Below, one piece after another: positions 17,196 to 26,695 of a DNA stretch of 64,000 nucleotides (position 1 is its first letter; every line of letters begins with the position of its first letter). Made by a program: the position numbers and the translations under genes. Under the pieces are notes generated by a model. That model made no database searches and was not told the origin of the DNA. It saw only the letters and a list, made by a program, of their open reading frames with translations. Source of the DNA: Rikenellaceae bacterium (GTDB lineage: Bacteria > Bacteroidota > Bacteroidia > Bacteroidales > Rikenellaceae); contig SUZW01000003.1 in the NCBI GenBank assembly GCA_015059685.1, positions 62,001 through 126,000 on the forward strand, written 5' to 3'.

Positions 17196-17600
17196 ATGGG
17201 ATTATTTTCACCTGTAAAGAGACACGCCAATAAGTTTCGCTATATTCCGCGCTACTACGACCCCGAGAAGGAGCGTAGGGAGCAGCGTCGTCGTGAGCTG
17301 CACGGCACCTCCTCGGAGCAGGATGGGGTGGAGTATCAGCCCGGGCAGTATATCCGCACGCAGCGTGAGGCGAGGCGTGCAGCGCAGGCCGACGGCAAGG
17401 GTGAGCGTAAGATGCCGTCGATGATGGTGCTGATGTTGCTGGCGTTGTTGATAATCGTGGCGTATATGCTCTACCCACGCATTGTCGATGCCTTCACTTC
17501 GGCTCGAACATCGCCCGAGGAGCAGGCAGCACAGGAGGTTGAGGAGTTTAACCCATACACCCCGATTACTATAGTACCAAACGATTATAAGGAGGAGTAG
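17196..17600 (+). CDS. Small single-pass membrane protein upstream of mutL
   Basis: A 134-residue protein of unknown function. The N-terminal 70 residues are strongly basic and hydrophilic (KERREQRRRELH), one transmembrane helix lies at about 75-93 (MMVLMLLALLIIVAYML), and a short acidic, probably periplasmic tail ends in NDYKEE. The stop codon is 4 bp before the GTG start of mutL, so it is the first gene of that operon. I do not recognise a named family. The basic cytosolic part could bind nucleic acid or acidic lipids, but that is a guess. Confidence 0.75.
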   Translation: MGLFSPVKRHANKFRYIPRYYDPEKERREQRRRELHGTSSEQDGVEYQPGQYIRTQREARRAAQADGKGERKMPSMMVLMLLALLIIVAYMLYPRIVDAFTSARTSPEEQAAQEVEEFNPYTPITIVPNDYKEE

Positions 17601-17604
17601 AGAA

Positions 17605-19449
17605 GTGGCAGATTGTATCAGATTATTGCCCGAGATTGTCGCTAACCAAATCAAGGCAGGCGAGGTTGTCGAGTCACCATCATCGGTTGTGAAGGAGATG
17701 ATGGAGAACGCTATAGATGCGGGAGCTACGGAAGTTACGGTGAACTTCGTAAATGGCGGTCGTGACCTTGTGCAGATTATCGACAATGGTCGAGGTATGT
17801 CGCCTACGGATGCCCGTATGGCCTTCGAGTGCCACGCTACGAGCAAAATCAAGTCGTTAGACGATATCTATGCCCTCCACACCTTTGGCTTCCGTGGCGA
17901 GGCTCTGGCCTCGATTGCTGCGGTGTCGCAGGTGGAGCTGCTGACTCGTCAAGAGGATGATGAGATAGGCACGAGAACGCTGATAAATGGCGGAGAGTTT
18001 GTGTCGCAGGCACCTGTGGCAACGCCTGTGGGCTCGCAGTTTCTGGTCAAAAACCTCTTCTACAACACTCCGGCACGACGCAAGTTTATCAATAGCAAGG
18101 AGTCGTCGCTCACGGCCGATATAAAGCGAGAGTTCCGCCGTGTGGCGCTCTGTCATCCCGAGGTGTCGTGCTCGCTTATGAGCAATGGCGCACCTCTGTA
18201 CAACCTTCCGTCTTCGACACTTGTGGAGCGAGTTGTGGGGGTTATGGGCAACGCCACGAGGCGCAACCTGCTGGAGGTCGATGTCGAGACCTCGATAGCC
18301 TCGATTAAGGGCTTTGTGGGTCGTCCCGAGACAGCACGCAACAACTCGAGCGAGCAGTATATGTTCGTAAATGGTCGTTTCTTCCGCTCTCCATATCTCA
18401 ATAAGGCGGTTACGAAGGCTTACGAGAAGCTGATACCCGAGAGGGCCTTTCCGTCTTTCTTCCTCTATCTCACGGTGGATGCCGAGCGTGTCGATGTGAA
18501 TGTGCATGCACAAAAGACCGAGGTTAAATTTGCCGACAATGAGGCTATATGGCAGATTGTGAATGCTGCGGTGCGGGAGACGCTCGCCAAGACGGGCGTG
18601 GTGCCGCTTATCGACTTCGATAATGAGGAGGTGGTCGAGATACCTATCGCCCAACCATCCACGGCCATATATAGCGAGCCTCGTGCTACGACACGAGACT
18701 ACTACAACCCTTTCGAGGAGAGCACCGAGGAACGAGTACCGAAGGGTGGGGCGTTGAAGCGCAGTGCGATAGAGTTCGAGGAGTACACACCTTTTGAGCT
18801 CGAGGCATCGAACCTGGGTGAGAGCGAGTTCGAGTACTACGAGTCGAGCGATGCAGCCGAGCAGAGCTTGGCCCTCGAGAGTGAGGCGCAAGAGCAACCT
18901 CGAAGTGTCACAGTGATGGGTGGTCGCTATGCCGTTGCGACCTTCATGTCGAAGGTTTTGCTTGTAGATTTGCAGAGAGCGCACGAAAGAGTGCTCTACA
19001 ACCACTATGCAGCATCGTTGCAGAGTGGGCACTCCGTATCGCAACAGCTACTCTTCCCGGAGTTGCTTACGCTTACCGAGGAGGAGTATGACCTCTTGGA
19101 GGAGTATGCCGTAGATTTTGCTGCACTCGGTTTCGACATCAAGGCTCGAGGAGATAATACGGTGGAGGTATTCGGCATCCCGGCCGATGTGAGTGCCGAG
19201 CAGCTCGACCGTGCTGTTTACGACCTGTTGCAGAGTCTAAAACTCCCGCAGTCGGCTGTGGAGATGCACCGTAATGCGCTGGCGCAAACTTTGGCACATA
19301 GTGCTGCGGTTGGTGCAGTCCGCTTTACACAAGAGGAGGCAGAGCGAGTTGCTACACAGATTTTTGCAGCAAACGAGAGTTATACGCCGGCAGGCAAGCG
19401 CATCATCACCTCGCTTGGTGTGTCGGATATCAAGAATATGTTAGAGTAA
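17605..19449 (+). CDS. mutL: DNA mismatch repair protein MutL
   Basis: A 614-residue MutL, the ATP-gated mediator of mismatch repair. The N-terminal GHKL ATPase has all motifs: EVVESPSSVVKEMMENAIDA, DNGRGM, and TFGFRGEALASI. The start is GTG (MADCIRLLPEIVANQIKAGE). The C-terminal dimerisation domain lacks the DQHA(x)2E(x)4E nuclease motif; the matching place reads LLVDLQRAHERV, and the C-terminal CPHGRP zinc motif is replaced by YTPAGKR. So it probably lacks its own nicking activity. It is followed closely by a rhomboid protease gene. Confidence 0.96.
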   Translation: MADCIRLLPEIVANQIKAGEVVESPSSVVKEMMENAIDAGATEVTVNFVNGGRDLVQIIDNGRGMSPTDARMAFECHATSKIKSLDDIYALHTFGFRGEALASIAAVSQVELLTRQEDDEIGTRTLINGGEFVSQAPVATPVGSQFLVKNLFYNTPARRKFINSKESSLTADIKREFRRVALCHPEVSCSLMSNGAPLYNLPSSTLVERVVGVMGNATRRNLLEVDVETSIASIKGFVGRPETARNNSSEQYMFVNGRFFRSPYLNKAVTKAYEKLIPERAFPSFFLYLTVDAERVDVNVHAQKTEVKFADNEAIWQIVNAAVRETLAKTGVVPLIDFDNEEVVEIPIAQPSTAIYSEPRATTRDYYNPFEESTEERVPKGGALKRSAIEFEEYTPFELEASNLGESEFEYYESSDAAEQSLALESEAQEQPRSVTVMGGRYAVATFMSKVLLVDLQRAHERVLYNHYAASLQSGHSVSQQLLFPELLTLTEEEYDLLEEYAVDFAALGFDIKARGDNTVEVFGIPADVSAEQLDRAVYDLLQSLKLPQSAVEMHRNALAQTLAHSAAVGAVRFTQEEAERVATQIFAANESYTPAGKRIITSLGVSDIKNMLE

Positions 19450-19458
19450 ATCGTTGTT

Positions 19459-20076
19459 ATGAATCCCTATTTTAAGACACCTCCTGTGGTGCAAAACCTT
19501 ATAATTGCCAACTGTGTAATCTACTTGGCCGTTACGCTGATACCCGTGGTAAATCGTTTTTGTGCGGAGTATTTGCAGCTGTGGTGGTCGAATATACCAT
19601 ACGCTCCATCATTTCACAGCTATCAGTTTGTGACCTATATGTTCCTACACGGAGGCTTCGGACACCTCTTCTCGAATATGTTTGCGCTGTGGATGTTTGG
19701 CCGCACTCTGGAGTATGAGCTTGGCTCGAAGCGATTTTTGACCTACTATATGGTGTGCGGTATCGGAGCAGCGTTGATACAGGTAGGCGTAGCCTCGTTG
19801 TTTGGCGAGAATTTGACACTGCTTGGTGCCTCGGGTGCCGTGATGGGTCTGTTGTTAGCCTTTGGAGTTATGCATCCGAACAATATGATATATATCATAC
19901 CGCTTCCGTTCCCGATTAAGGCGAAGTGGTTTGTTATAGGCTATGCCGTGTTGGAGATAGCTCTCGGTTGGTCGGGTGTAAATACGGGTGTTGCACACTT
20001 TGCCCATGTGGGCGGTATGTTGTGGGGCTTGGCACTTTTGTACTATTGGCGCAAGAGGGGTAAAATCTGGTTTTAG
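19459..20076 (+). CDS. Rhomboid family intramembrane serine protease
   Basis: A 205-residue six-helix membrane protease cutting transmembrane substrates within the bilayer. The catalytic serine is in LLGASGAVMG (Ser125), the catalytic histidine in HFAHVGGMLWG (His183), and the conserved HGGFGHLFSNM loop (about 64-74) is present. It begins 9 bp after mutL and ends just before the next gene. Substrates in Bacteroidetes are unknown to me. Confidence 0.93.
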   Translation: MNPYFKTPPVVQNLIIANCVIYLAVTLIPVVNRFCAEYLQLWWSNIPYAPSFHSYQFVTYMFLHGGFGHLFSNMFALWMFGRTLEYELGSKRFLTYYMVCGIGAALIQVGVASLFGENLTLLGASGAVMGLLLAFGVMHPNNMIYIIPLPFPIKAKWFVIGYAVLEIALGWSGVNTGVAHFAHVGGMLWGLALLYYWRKRGKIWF

Positions 20077-20078
20077 TC

Positions 20079-21197
20079 GTGGCAGAGTACTATACACAAG
20101 GCATTAGACGCACCAAACGGCGTAGAACGACGAAGCGTCGCAGCGGAAGGGAGTGGGCACTTATTCTGCTCGATATCGCTGTAGCTATCGTTATGGCGGT
20201 GCTGCTCTTTGCCACCGTGACGACCGTTGTGGTGCAGTATATATCGCCCGCAAGAACAGGCGTATTGTCGGTGCTGGCGTTGGTAGCACCGGTAGTCTAT
20301 CTGCTCGATGTGGTGGTGCTGCTCTATTGGGTTGCACGCTGGCGTTGGCGCTTTGCGGTGGTGGCTCTTGTACCCGTTGTCGTGGGGTTGTTCTATGTGT
20401 CGAGGCATTATCGTGCAGATATTATGCGCGACCACGATACCAAGTATATCGAGCGACGCTTTACGAAGGTCCTGACCTACAATGTTCGTGAGGGGCGCAA
20501 CGAGGGGCTTGTGGATACGATTTTAACCATCAGACCCGATATTATCTGCCTGCAGGAGATAGCGACGAACTCTGATAATTGGAAGGGCTTGGCCGAACGC
20601 TACAATACAACCCACCGTGATGGCGATGATTCGTCGAACCAGATTCTGTCACGCTATCGTATCTTGAAGAGTGGTTTGATAGATACACTACCTCGCAATC
20701 GTGCTCTGTGGGCAGATTTGCGTATCGACAAGGATACGGTGAGGGTTATAAGTCTGCACCTGCGCTCGACAGCGATACGCAAGGAGGATACACAGTTTCT
20801 CGAGAACCACGAATATATCCTCGACAATGAGCGTAAGACAAAGTTACATAGCATCGTGAGCCGCCTTGTGGAGAATAATCGTCATCGTGCCGTGCAAGCC
20901 GAGGCGGTGTCGAAGTTTGTGGCTTCGACGAAGCACCCTGTGATTTTGTGTGGCGACTTCAACGATGTGCCGCTATCCTACACCTATTATATTATAAGCA
21001 GAGGGTTGAAGGATACATTCTCGGAGATGGCCGATGGGTATGCCTACACCTACGACACAACATACGGGTTGTTGCGTATCGACAACATATTCGTTTCGCC
21101 CTCGATAGAGGTCATCTCCTATGAGGTCTATAACGATATGGCCTTTTCGGACCACTATCCCGTAGTTGCAAGATTGAAGATAACCGATAAAAAATAG
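20079..21197 (+). CDS. Membrane-anchored endonuclease/exonuclease/phosphatase family protein
   Basis: A 372-residue protein. Three transmembrane helices occupy about 25-110, then an EEP-fold hydrolase domain (about 125-372): LTYNVREG, DIICLQEI, VISLHLRST, ILCGDFNDVP, and the C-terminal FSDHYPVVARL. These are the metal and catalytic sites of the DNase I/sphingomyelinase-like superfamily. Substrate could be nucleic acid, a phosphoinositide-like or sphingolipid headgroup, since Bacteroidetes make sphingolipids. A GTG start, 2 bp after the rhomboid stop, implies translational coupling. The membrane anchor favours a lipid or periplasmic substrate, as inference. Confidence 0.85.
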   Translation: MAEYYTQGIRRTKRRRTTKRRSGREWALILLDIAVAIVMAVLLFATVTTVVVQYISPARTGVLSVLALVAPVVYLLDVVVLLYWVARWRWRFAVVALVPVVVGLFYVSRHYRADIMRDHDTKYIERRFTKVLTYNVREGRNEGLVDTILTIRPDIICLQEIATNSDNWKGLAERYNTTHRDGDDSSNQILSRYRILKSGLIDTLPRNRALWADLRIDKDTVRVISLHLRSTAIRKEDTQFLENHEYILDNERKTKLHSIVSRLVENNRHRAVQAEAVSKFVASTKHPVILCGDFNDVPLSYTYYIISRGLKDTFSEMADGYAYTYDTTYGLLRIDNIFVSPSIEVISYEVYNDMAFSDHYPVVARLKITDKK

Positions 21198-21204
21198 ATG
21201 CAGT

Positions 21205-21654
21205 ATGATTATTGATTCGATTAAAAACGCAGAACTCTACTATGCGCTTACTCCCCGTATCAAGCAGGCTTTTGATTGGCTCGCTTCGGTGAATGTTAAT
21301 ACGCTCGATGCAGGTCGCCACGATATCGATGGTGATAACCTCTTTGTGAATGTTCAGGATATAGAGCTTAAACCTCGCTACGATGCAGCTCTCGAGGTGC
21401 ATAACCGATATATCGATATCCAGGTTATGTACGGGAACAAGGAGGAGTATGGCTGGGCGGAGCGTTGCAACTGCCGTCGTCCGAGTGGCGATTTCAACGA
21501 GGAGAAGGATGTGCAGTTCTTCGCCGATGAGCCACAGATATTCTACACGCTACATGAGGGGCAGTTTGCGATATTCTACCCCGAGGATGCACACGCTCCG
21601 ATGCTTGGTGTCGGTAAAGTTCGCAAGTTGATATTCAAGTTAGCCGTTGAATAA
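21205..21654 (+). CDS. YhcH/YjgK/YiaL (TabA) family cupin
   Basis: A 149-residue cytosolic cupin of the YhcH/YjgK/YiaL group. Key segments are EVHNRYIDIQVMYG and FAIFYPEDAHAPMLG, which hold the metal-binding histidines and acid. Members have been tied to sugar or sialic acid catabolism and, for TabA, to biofilm control; the actual reaction is unclear. It lies 7 bp after the EEP gene and is followed by a terminator, closing the 17196-mutL-rhomboid-EEP-yhcH unit. Confidence 0.88.
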   Translation: MIIDSIKNAELYYALTPRIKQAFDWLASVNVNTLDAGRHDIDGDNLFVNVQDIELKPRYDAALEVHNRYIDIQVMYGNKEEYGWAERCNCRRPSGDFNEEKDVQFFADEPQIFYTLHEGQFAIFYPEDAHAPMLGVGKVRKLIFKLAVE

Positions 21655-21666
21655 TAGATGCAATAG

Positions 21667-21696
21667 GGTTGGTCAGCAAGTGTGGCCAACCTTTTT
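21667..21696 (+). terminator. Terminator after the YhcH-like gene
   Basis: Stem GGTTGGTC / GGCCAACC (8 bp, one G-T pair) with a 9-nt loop followed by five T residues. Confidence 0.75.
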
Positions 21697-21708
21697 GTTG
21701 GGATGCAA

Positions 21709-21740
21709 TTTGTAAAACAGGAAAAAATTTCATATATTTG
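21709..21740 (+). promoter_or_regulatory. Bacteroidetes promoter of glgB
   Basis: Perfect match: TTTG (21709-21712), 20-nt spacer, TATATTTG (21733-21740). The ATG of glgB lies 28 nt further on, giving a very short leader. Confidence 0.85.
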
Positions 21741-21768
21741 AGAGTGTAAAATCCAAAATTTTGTCGTT

Positions 21769-23799
21769 ATGAGAGATGCGGAGCGCAAAACCCTTGCTAT
21801 GGTGGCAGAAGATGAGTGGCTGCAACCCGTTGAGGAGGAGGTCGAAAGGCGACACTCGATGTATGAGGCTCGCTTGGCAGATATCGAGCGTAGCGGCTCG
21901 ATTGTAGATTATGCAAACGGCTATCGCTACTTTGGCTGGCAGTACGACGAGGATATGTCGGGCTGGTGGTTTAGGGAGTGGCTGCCGGCGGCATACGATG
22001 TCTATATCTTTGGCGACTTCAATAATTGGCAACGCACACAGCTGCGTTTGAACAAAGATGCAAATGGAGTGTGGAGCATCTTCCTGCCCGATGCGATGTA
22101 TGAGTTCCGTTTGACTCACGGCTCGCTCTATAAGTTGCATATTCACGGAGAGAATGGCTGGCATGACCGTATCTCGGCCTACGCCACACGCCTTGTACAG
22201 GATGATGAAACAAAGAACTACTCGGCTCAATTTTGGATACCGCAACCATTCGATTGGGGCGATGACAAACTTGTTGTCGATAAAAATAATCTGCTGATTT
22301 ACGAAACCCATATCGGTATGTCCTCCGAGAAGGAGGGTATAAGTACCTACAAGGAGTTCGAGCAGAAGGTCTTGCCACGAGTGAAGAGGGCGGGCTACAA
22401 CGCCATTCAGGTTATGGCTATTGCCGAACACCCCTACTACGGCTCGTTTGGCTACCATGTGGCGAACTTCTTTGCGCCATCATCTCGTTTTGGCACGCCC
22501 GAGGAGTTGAAATCGTTGGTGCGCAAGGCTCACAAGTTGGGCATTGCCGTGATTATGGATATTGTCCATGCCCACTATGTCAAGAACTTCAACGAGGGAA
22601 TAAACGAGCTCGATGGCTCGCCTTACCACTACTCGAAGGAGGGTGAAGCGGGGTATCAGCAGTATTGGGACTCAAAAATCTTCGACTACGGCAAGCGTGA
22701 GGTGGAGCATTTTCTCCTCTCGAATGTCAAGTATTGGCTCGACGAGTACCACTTTGACGGCTACCGCTTCGATGGTGTAACCTCGATGATATACCACCAT
22801 CACGGCTACACCGACTTCGACTGCCGTGAGAAGTTCTTTGACGAGGGTGTAAATCGTGACGCTTTGGTCTATCTCTCGTTGGCGAACAAACTCGTTCACG
22901 AGTTCCGCCCAGAGGCTGTAACCATTGCCGAGGATGTCAGCGGAATGCCGGGTATGTGCCGTACAATCGAAGATGGCGGTATCGGCTTTGACTTCCGCCT
23001 CGGAATGGCGATACCCGATTTTTGGATACGCCTTATCGAAGATGAGCGTGACGAAGATTGGAGTGTCGAGGAGATTTGGGGCGTACTGACAAACCGCCTG
23101 CCGAAGGTTAAGACCGTGGCGTATGCCGAGTCGCACGACCAAGCGATGGTGGGCGACAAGACTATCGCCTTCCGCCTGATGGACAAGGAGATGTACTTTG
23201 CGATGAACAAAGGATCGGAGAACTTGATGGTGGAGCGTGGTATGGCTCTGCACAAGATGATACGACTGATGACCATATCGGTGGGTGGCGATGCCTACCT
23301 CAACTTTATGGGTAACGAGTTCGGACACCCCGAGTGGATAGATTTTCCGCGTGAGGGCAACGATTGGAGCTACTCGCATGCTCGTCGTCAGTGGTCGTTG
23401 GCAGACAATGGTTTCTTGCGCTACGGGCAACTCGGAGCCTTCGACAAGGAGATGATAAAGGTGATAAAGAAGTATCGTGTTTTGGCCGATGGCTACCCTT
23501 ACAAGTGGCACTCCGACCAAGAGAGCCAGACCATCGCCTACTCGCATAAGGGGTTGTATTTTGTCTTTAATTGGAGCCCTACGAATTCGGTGCCCGACTA
23601 TCGTGTCGAGGTGCCGTGGGCAGGAAAATATACGGTCGAGCTCTCGACCGACGAGGAGCGTTTCGGAGGCTTTGGTCGCCACACAAAGGGCGAAGAACAC
23701 TTCACCGAGACAATTCGGGATGAGGAGGGCAACGACCACTACTTTATACAGGTCTATAATACGGCTCGTACGGCCGTAGTGCTAAAATACAACAAGTGA
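21769..23799 (+). CDS. glgB: 1,4-alpha-glucan branching enzyme
   Basis: A 676-residue GH13 branching enzyme that makes alpha-1,6 branches in glycogen. An N-terminal CBM48-like domain (about 50-140; YDVYIFGDFNNW) precedes the (beta/alpha)8 barrel. Catalytic segments: FDGYRFDGVTSMIYHHHG (nucleophile Asp), AVTIAEDVSGMPG (acid/base Glu), and AESHDQAMVGDKT (transition-state Asp). The C-terminal all-beta domain is complete. The sequence type is the eukaryote-like GlgB found in Bacteroidetes. No other glycogen genes lie nearby. It has its own promoter and is followed after 2 bp by the oxidoreductase. Confidence 0.96.
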   Translation: MRDAERKTLAMVAEDEWLQPVEEEVERRHSMYEARLADIERSGSIVDYANGYRYFGWQYDEDMSGWWFREWLPAAYDVYIFGDFNNWQRTQLRLNKDANGVWSIFLPDAMYEFRLTHGSLYKLHIHGENGWHDRISAYATRLVQDDETKNYSAQFWIPQPFDWGDDKLVVDKNNLLIYETHIGMSSEKEGISTYKEFEQKVLPRVKRAGYNAIQVMAIAEHPYYGSFGYHVANFFAPSSRFGTPEELKSLVRKAHKLGIAVIMDIVHAHYVKNFNEGINELDGSPYHYSKEGEAGYQQYWDSKIFDYGKREVEHFLLSNVKYWLDEYHFDGYRFDGVTSMIYHHHGYTDFDCREKFFDEGVNRDALVYLSLANKLVHEFRPEAVTIAEDVSGMPGMCRTIEDGGIGFDFRLGMAIPDFWIRLIEDERDEDWSVEEIWGVLTNRLPKVKTVAYAESHDQAMVGDKTIAFRLMDKEMYFAMNKGSENLMVERGMALHKMIRLMTISVGGDAYLNFMGNEFGHPEWIDFPREGNDWSYSHARRQWSLADNGFLRYGQLGAFDKEMIKVIKKYRVLADGYPYKWHSDQESQTIAYSHKGLYFVFNWSPTNSVPDYRVEVPWAGKYTVELSTDEERFGGFGRHTKGEEHFTETIRDEEGNDHYFIQVYNTARTAVVLKYNK

Positions 23800-23801
23800 T
23801 T

Positions 23802-26621
23802 ATGAGCAGAGAATTTTTGCGACAGATCCGCCAATTTATCGACACGGAGAGGGTCTATACCGACGAGCTACGCCGCTTTGCGTGGGGTACGGATGCAGGT
23901 TTCTACCGCCTTACGCCCGAGGTCGTTGTACGAGCCAAAGATGAGGCCGAGGTATCGAAAATTCTCGCTACGGCATCTGCTCTCCACACCCCTGTGACCT
24001 TCCGTGCAGCGGGCACATCGTTGTCGGGGCAGGCTATAAGCGACTCGGTGCTTGTCGTGGCGGGCAAAAATTGGGAGCGCTACTCCGTGGGTGAGGGTGG
24101 CGAAACAATCACGCTCGAGCCGGGAATTGTGGGTGCAGAGGTAAATCGTATTCTCGCTCCTTATGGTCGCAAATTCGGCCCTGATCCGGCCTCGATAAAG
24201 AGTGCTATGGTGGGCGGTATTGTGGCAAATAACGCCTCGGGAATGTGCTGTGGCGTATGGGCAAATAGCGACAGGGTGTTGCTCTCGGCACGACTTGTAT
24301 TCGTGGATGGCACGGTGCTCGACACCGCCTCGGAGGAGAGCCGCAAGGCCTTTGCCGCTTCGCACAAGGAGTTTATAGAGGAGATTTGCGCCATTCGTGA
24401 CGAAGTTATGGCCGATGCAGAGTTGGTCGAGCGCATCAAGCGTAAGTACTCGATAAAGTGTGTTACGGGCTTGAACTTGTTGCCTTTTGTGCTATATAAC
24501 GATCCGTTCGATATAATTCTCCACTCGGTTGTTGGCTCGGAGGGTACGCTCTGCTTTATGAGCGAGGTGACGATGCGCACGCTGCCGTTGATGCCGCTGC
24601 ATAAGACGGCAATGGTCTATTTCTCGACCATTAGGGAGGCTTGCGAGGCGGTTGTGGCGATGCGCTCACTTGAGGTGTCGGCTGTGGAGCTGCTCGACAC
24701 TCGCTCGCTTACGGCTGCGGGCGATAAGACGGGCGAGGGGCTTACGGCTCTGCTTATTGAGGTCGAGGATGCGGAACAGAAGAGACTCGAAGGCAAGGTC
24801 GAGCGAATTTCAAAGGAGCTCGCAAAGTTCAATACCGTTACAGGTGTTCACTTTACCGACGACGAGGCGGAGCGTGCAAAACTTTGGGCTATACGCTCGG
24901 GTATCTTCCCTATGGTGGGAGGCTTGCGCAAGGTGGGTACAACCTGTATGATTGAGGATATCGCCTTCCATATCGAGGACCTGCCACAGGCTACGGTCGA
25001 ACTGTCGGAGTTGCTCGATAGGTTTGGCTACGACGACTCGTGCATCTATGGTCACGCCCTCGAGGGTAACTACCACTTTATCATAAACCAGGACTTCTCG
25101 AGCGAGGCGGAGGTGGAACGCTATCGACGCCTTATCGAGGCGGTGGCGGAGCTCGTTGTCGATAAGTACGACGGCTCACTCAAGGCCGAGCACGGCACGG
25201 GTCGTAATATGGCACCTTTTGTGGAACGAGAGTGGGGTGCAAAGGCCTACTCTATGATGCACAGGGTGAAGCGGGCTTTCGATAGCGAAAATCTGCTCAA
25301 TCCGGGCGTTATCTTCAACGATGACAAGGAGTGCTATATCAAGAATTTCAAGTCGTTGTCGATACTCACCCCTGCCGAAGATGCCTCGGAGGAGGTGCGT
25401 GAGATATACAAGCAGCTCAACCGCTGTATCGAGTGTGGCTTCTGCGAGGTTAATTGCGTGTCGTGCGGCTACACGCTCTCCTCTCGTACCCGCATCGTTC
25501 TTCAGCGAGAGCTTGCCCGACTGAAGGCCTCGGGCGAGAACGAAAAACGCCTTGCGGAGCTACGCAAGGGGTATCGCCACTATGGCAACGACACCTGCGC
25601 AGGCGATGGTCTGTGCTCGAAATCTTGTCCTATGGGTATAAATGTGTCGGAGCTTACGCACGAACTGCGTCGTTTGGAGATGGGCGCATTGGGCAATGGC
25701 GTGGGCGGTTTTGTTGCCGACCACTTTGCAGGCGTGAAGGGAGCGTTGCGAGGTGTGCTTGCCGTGGCGGATGTGGCGCACTCGGTACTCGGCACAAAGG
25801 CGATGTCGCTTGTGGGCAAGGGGCTGCACAAGGGGCTGAAGATGCCGTTGTGGACACCTTCGTTGCCCAAGAACTACCACTTCAAAGAGGGTAGAGTGGA
25901 GCGCACGGAGCATAGAGATAAGGTGGTCTATTTCCCGAGCTGTTTGAACCAGACGATGGGTACCGAGCGAGCATCGAAGCACTGCCGACCATTGGTCGAG
26001 GAGATGATGTCGCTGTTCGAGAAGGCGGGCTACGAGGTTATCCTGCCAAAGGAGATGGACAAGATGTGCTGCGGTACGATTTGGGAGAGCAAGGGTTTGC
26101 CGGATGTTGCCGACAGGAAGCTGCGAGAGCTGGAAGATGCACTGTGGGAGGCCTCGGAGCAGGGCAAATATGATGTTGTCTGCGACCAGAGTCCGTGCCT
26201 CTACCGTATGAAACAAAAAATCAAGAAGATGCACCTCTACGACTCGGCCGAGTTTGTGTGGGAGAAGATGCGCAATAGGTTGGAGTTTGTGCAGACCGAC
26301 ACTCCTATAGCGATACACCTCACCTGCTCAACCCGCAAGATGGGCATCGAAGAGGCTGTTGTCGGGCTTGCTAAACTATGCTCGTCGAGGGTGCTTGTGC
26401 CCGAGGGTGTGGGCTGCTGCGGATATGCGGGTGATAAGGGTATGACACATCCTGAACTCAACGCCTACGCTCTGCGTAAGCTGCGCTCACAGATAGAGAA
26501 GAGTGGTGTAGAGGTTGGCTACTCGAATAGTCGCACCTGCGAGATAGGTCTTGCTACAAACTCGGGTGTGCCGTATCGCTCGATTATCTACCTCGTAAAT
26601 AGTTGTACAAGCAAAAAGTAA
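23802..26621 (+). CDS. FAD- and Fe-S-binding oxidoreductase (D-lactate/glycolate dehydrogenase type)
   Basis: A 939-residue fusion of a GlcD-like FAD-binding domain (about 1-480) with a GlpC/LutA-like Fe-S and CCG domain (about 530-939). FAD loop: VTFRAAGTSLSGQAI; C-terminal FAD-oxidase segment: AEHGTGRNMAPFVE. Two 4Fe-4S motifs: CIECGFCEVNCVSC and CAGDGLCSKSCPMG. CCG motifs: MCCGTIWESKG and GCCGYAGDKG. The arrangement fits membrane-associated 2-hydroxyacid dehydrogenases that pass electrons to quinone; D-lactate is the likeliest substrate. ATG at 23802 is preferred to the GTG overlapping the glgB stop. A strong hairpin terminator follows. Confidence 0.92.
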   Translation: MSREFLRQIRQFIDTERVYTDELRRFAWGTDAGFYRLTPEVVVRAKDEAEVSKILATASALHTPVTFRAAGTSLSGQAISDSVLVVAGKNWERYSVGEGGETITLEPGIVGAEVNRILAPYGRKFGPDPASIKSAMVGGIVANNASGMCCGVWANSDRVLLSARLVFVDGTVLDTASEESRKAFAASHKEFIEEICAIRDEVMADAELVERIKRKYSIKCVTGLNLLPFVLYNDPFDIILHSVVGSEGTLCFMSEVTMRTLPLMPLHKTAMVYFSTIREACEAVVAMRSLEVSAVELLDTRSLTAAGDKTGEGLTALLIEVEDAEQKRLEGKVERISKELAKFNTVTGVHFTDDEAERAKLWAIRSGIFPMVGGLRKVGTTCMIEDIAFHIEDLPQATVELSELLDRFGYDDSCIYGHALEGNYHFIINQDFSSEAEVERYRRLIEAVAELVVDKYDGSLKAEHGTGRNMAPFVEREWGAKAYSMMHRVKRAFDSENLLNPGVIFNDDKECYIKNFKSLSILTPAEDASEEVREIYKQLNRCIECGFCEVNCVSCGYTLSSRTRIVLQRELARLKASGENEKRLAELRKGYRHYGNDTCAGDGLCSKSCPMGINVSELTHELRRLEMGALGNGVGGFVADHFAGVKGALRGVLAVADVAHSVLGTKAMSLVGKGLHKGLKMPLWTPSLPKNYHFKEGRVERTEHRDKVVYFPSCLNQTMGTERASKHCRPLVEEMMSLFEKAGYEVILPKEMDKMCCGTIWESKGLPDVADRKLRELEDALWEASEQGKYDVVCDQSPCLYRMKQKIKKMHLYDSAEFVWEKMRNRLEFVQTDTPIAIHLTCSTRKMGIEEAVVGLAKLCSSRVLVPEGVGCCGYAGDKGMTHPELNAYALRKLRSQIEKSGVEVGYSNSRTCEIGLATNSGVPYRSIIYLVNSCTSKK

Positions 26622-26655
26622 CCGCTGAAATCCCTCTTGTTATACAACTTTGAAC

Positions 26656-26694
26656 AAAAAGGGAGTGTCTAAACTTGTTAGACACTCCCTTTGC
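26656..26694. terminator. Bidirectional terminator between convergent genes
   Basis: A perfect 12-bp stem (GGGAGTGTCTAA / TTAGACACTCCC) with a 5-nt loop, flanked by AAAAA on the left and TTT on the right, serves both the oxidoreductase gene and trmB. The preceding sequence CTTGTTATACA recurs before the terminator at 51079. Confidence 0.88.
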
Positions 26695-26695
26695 C

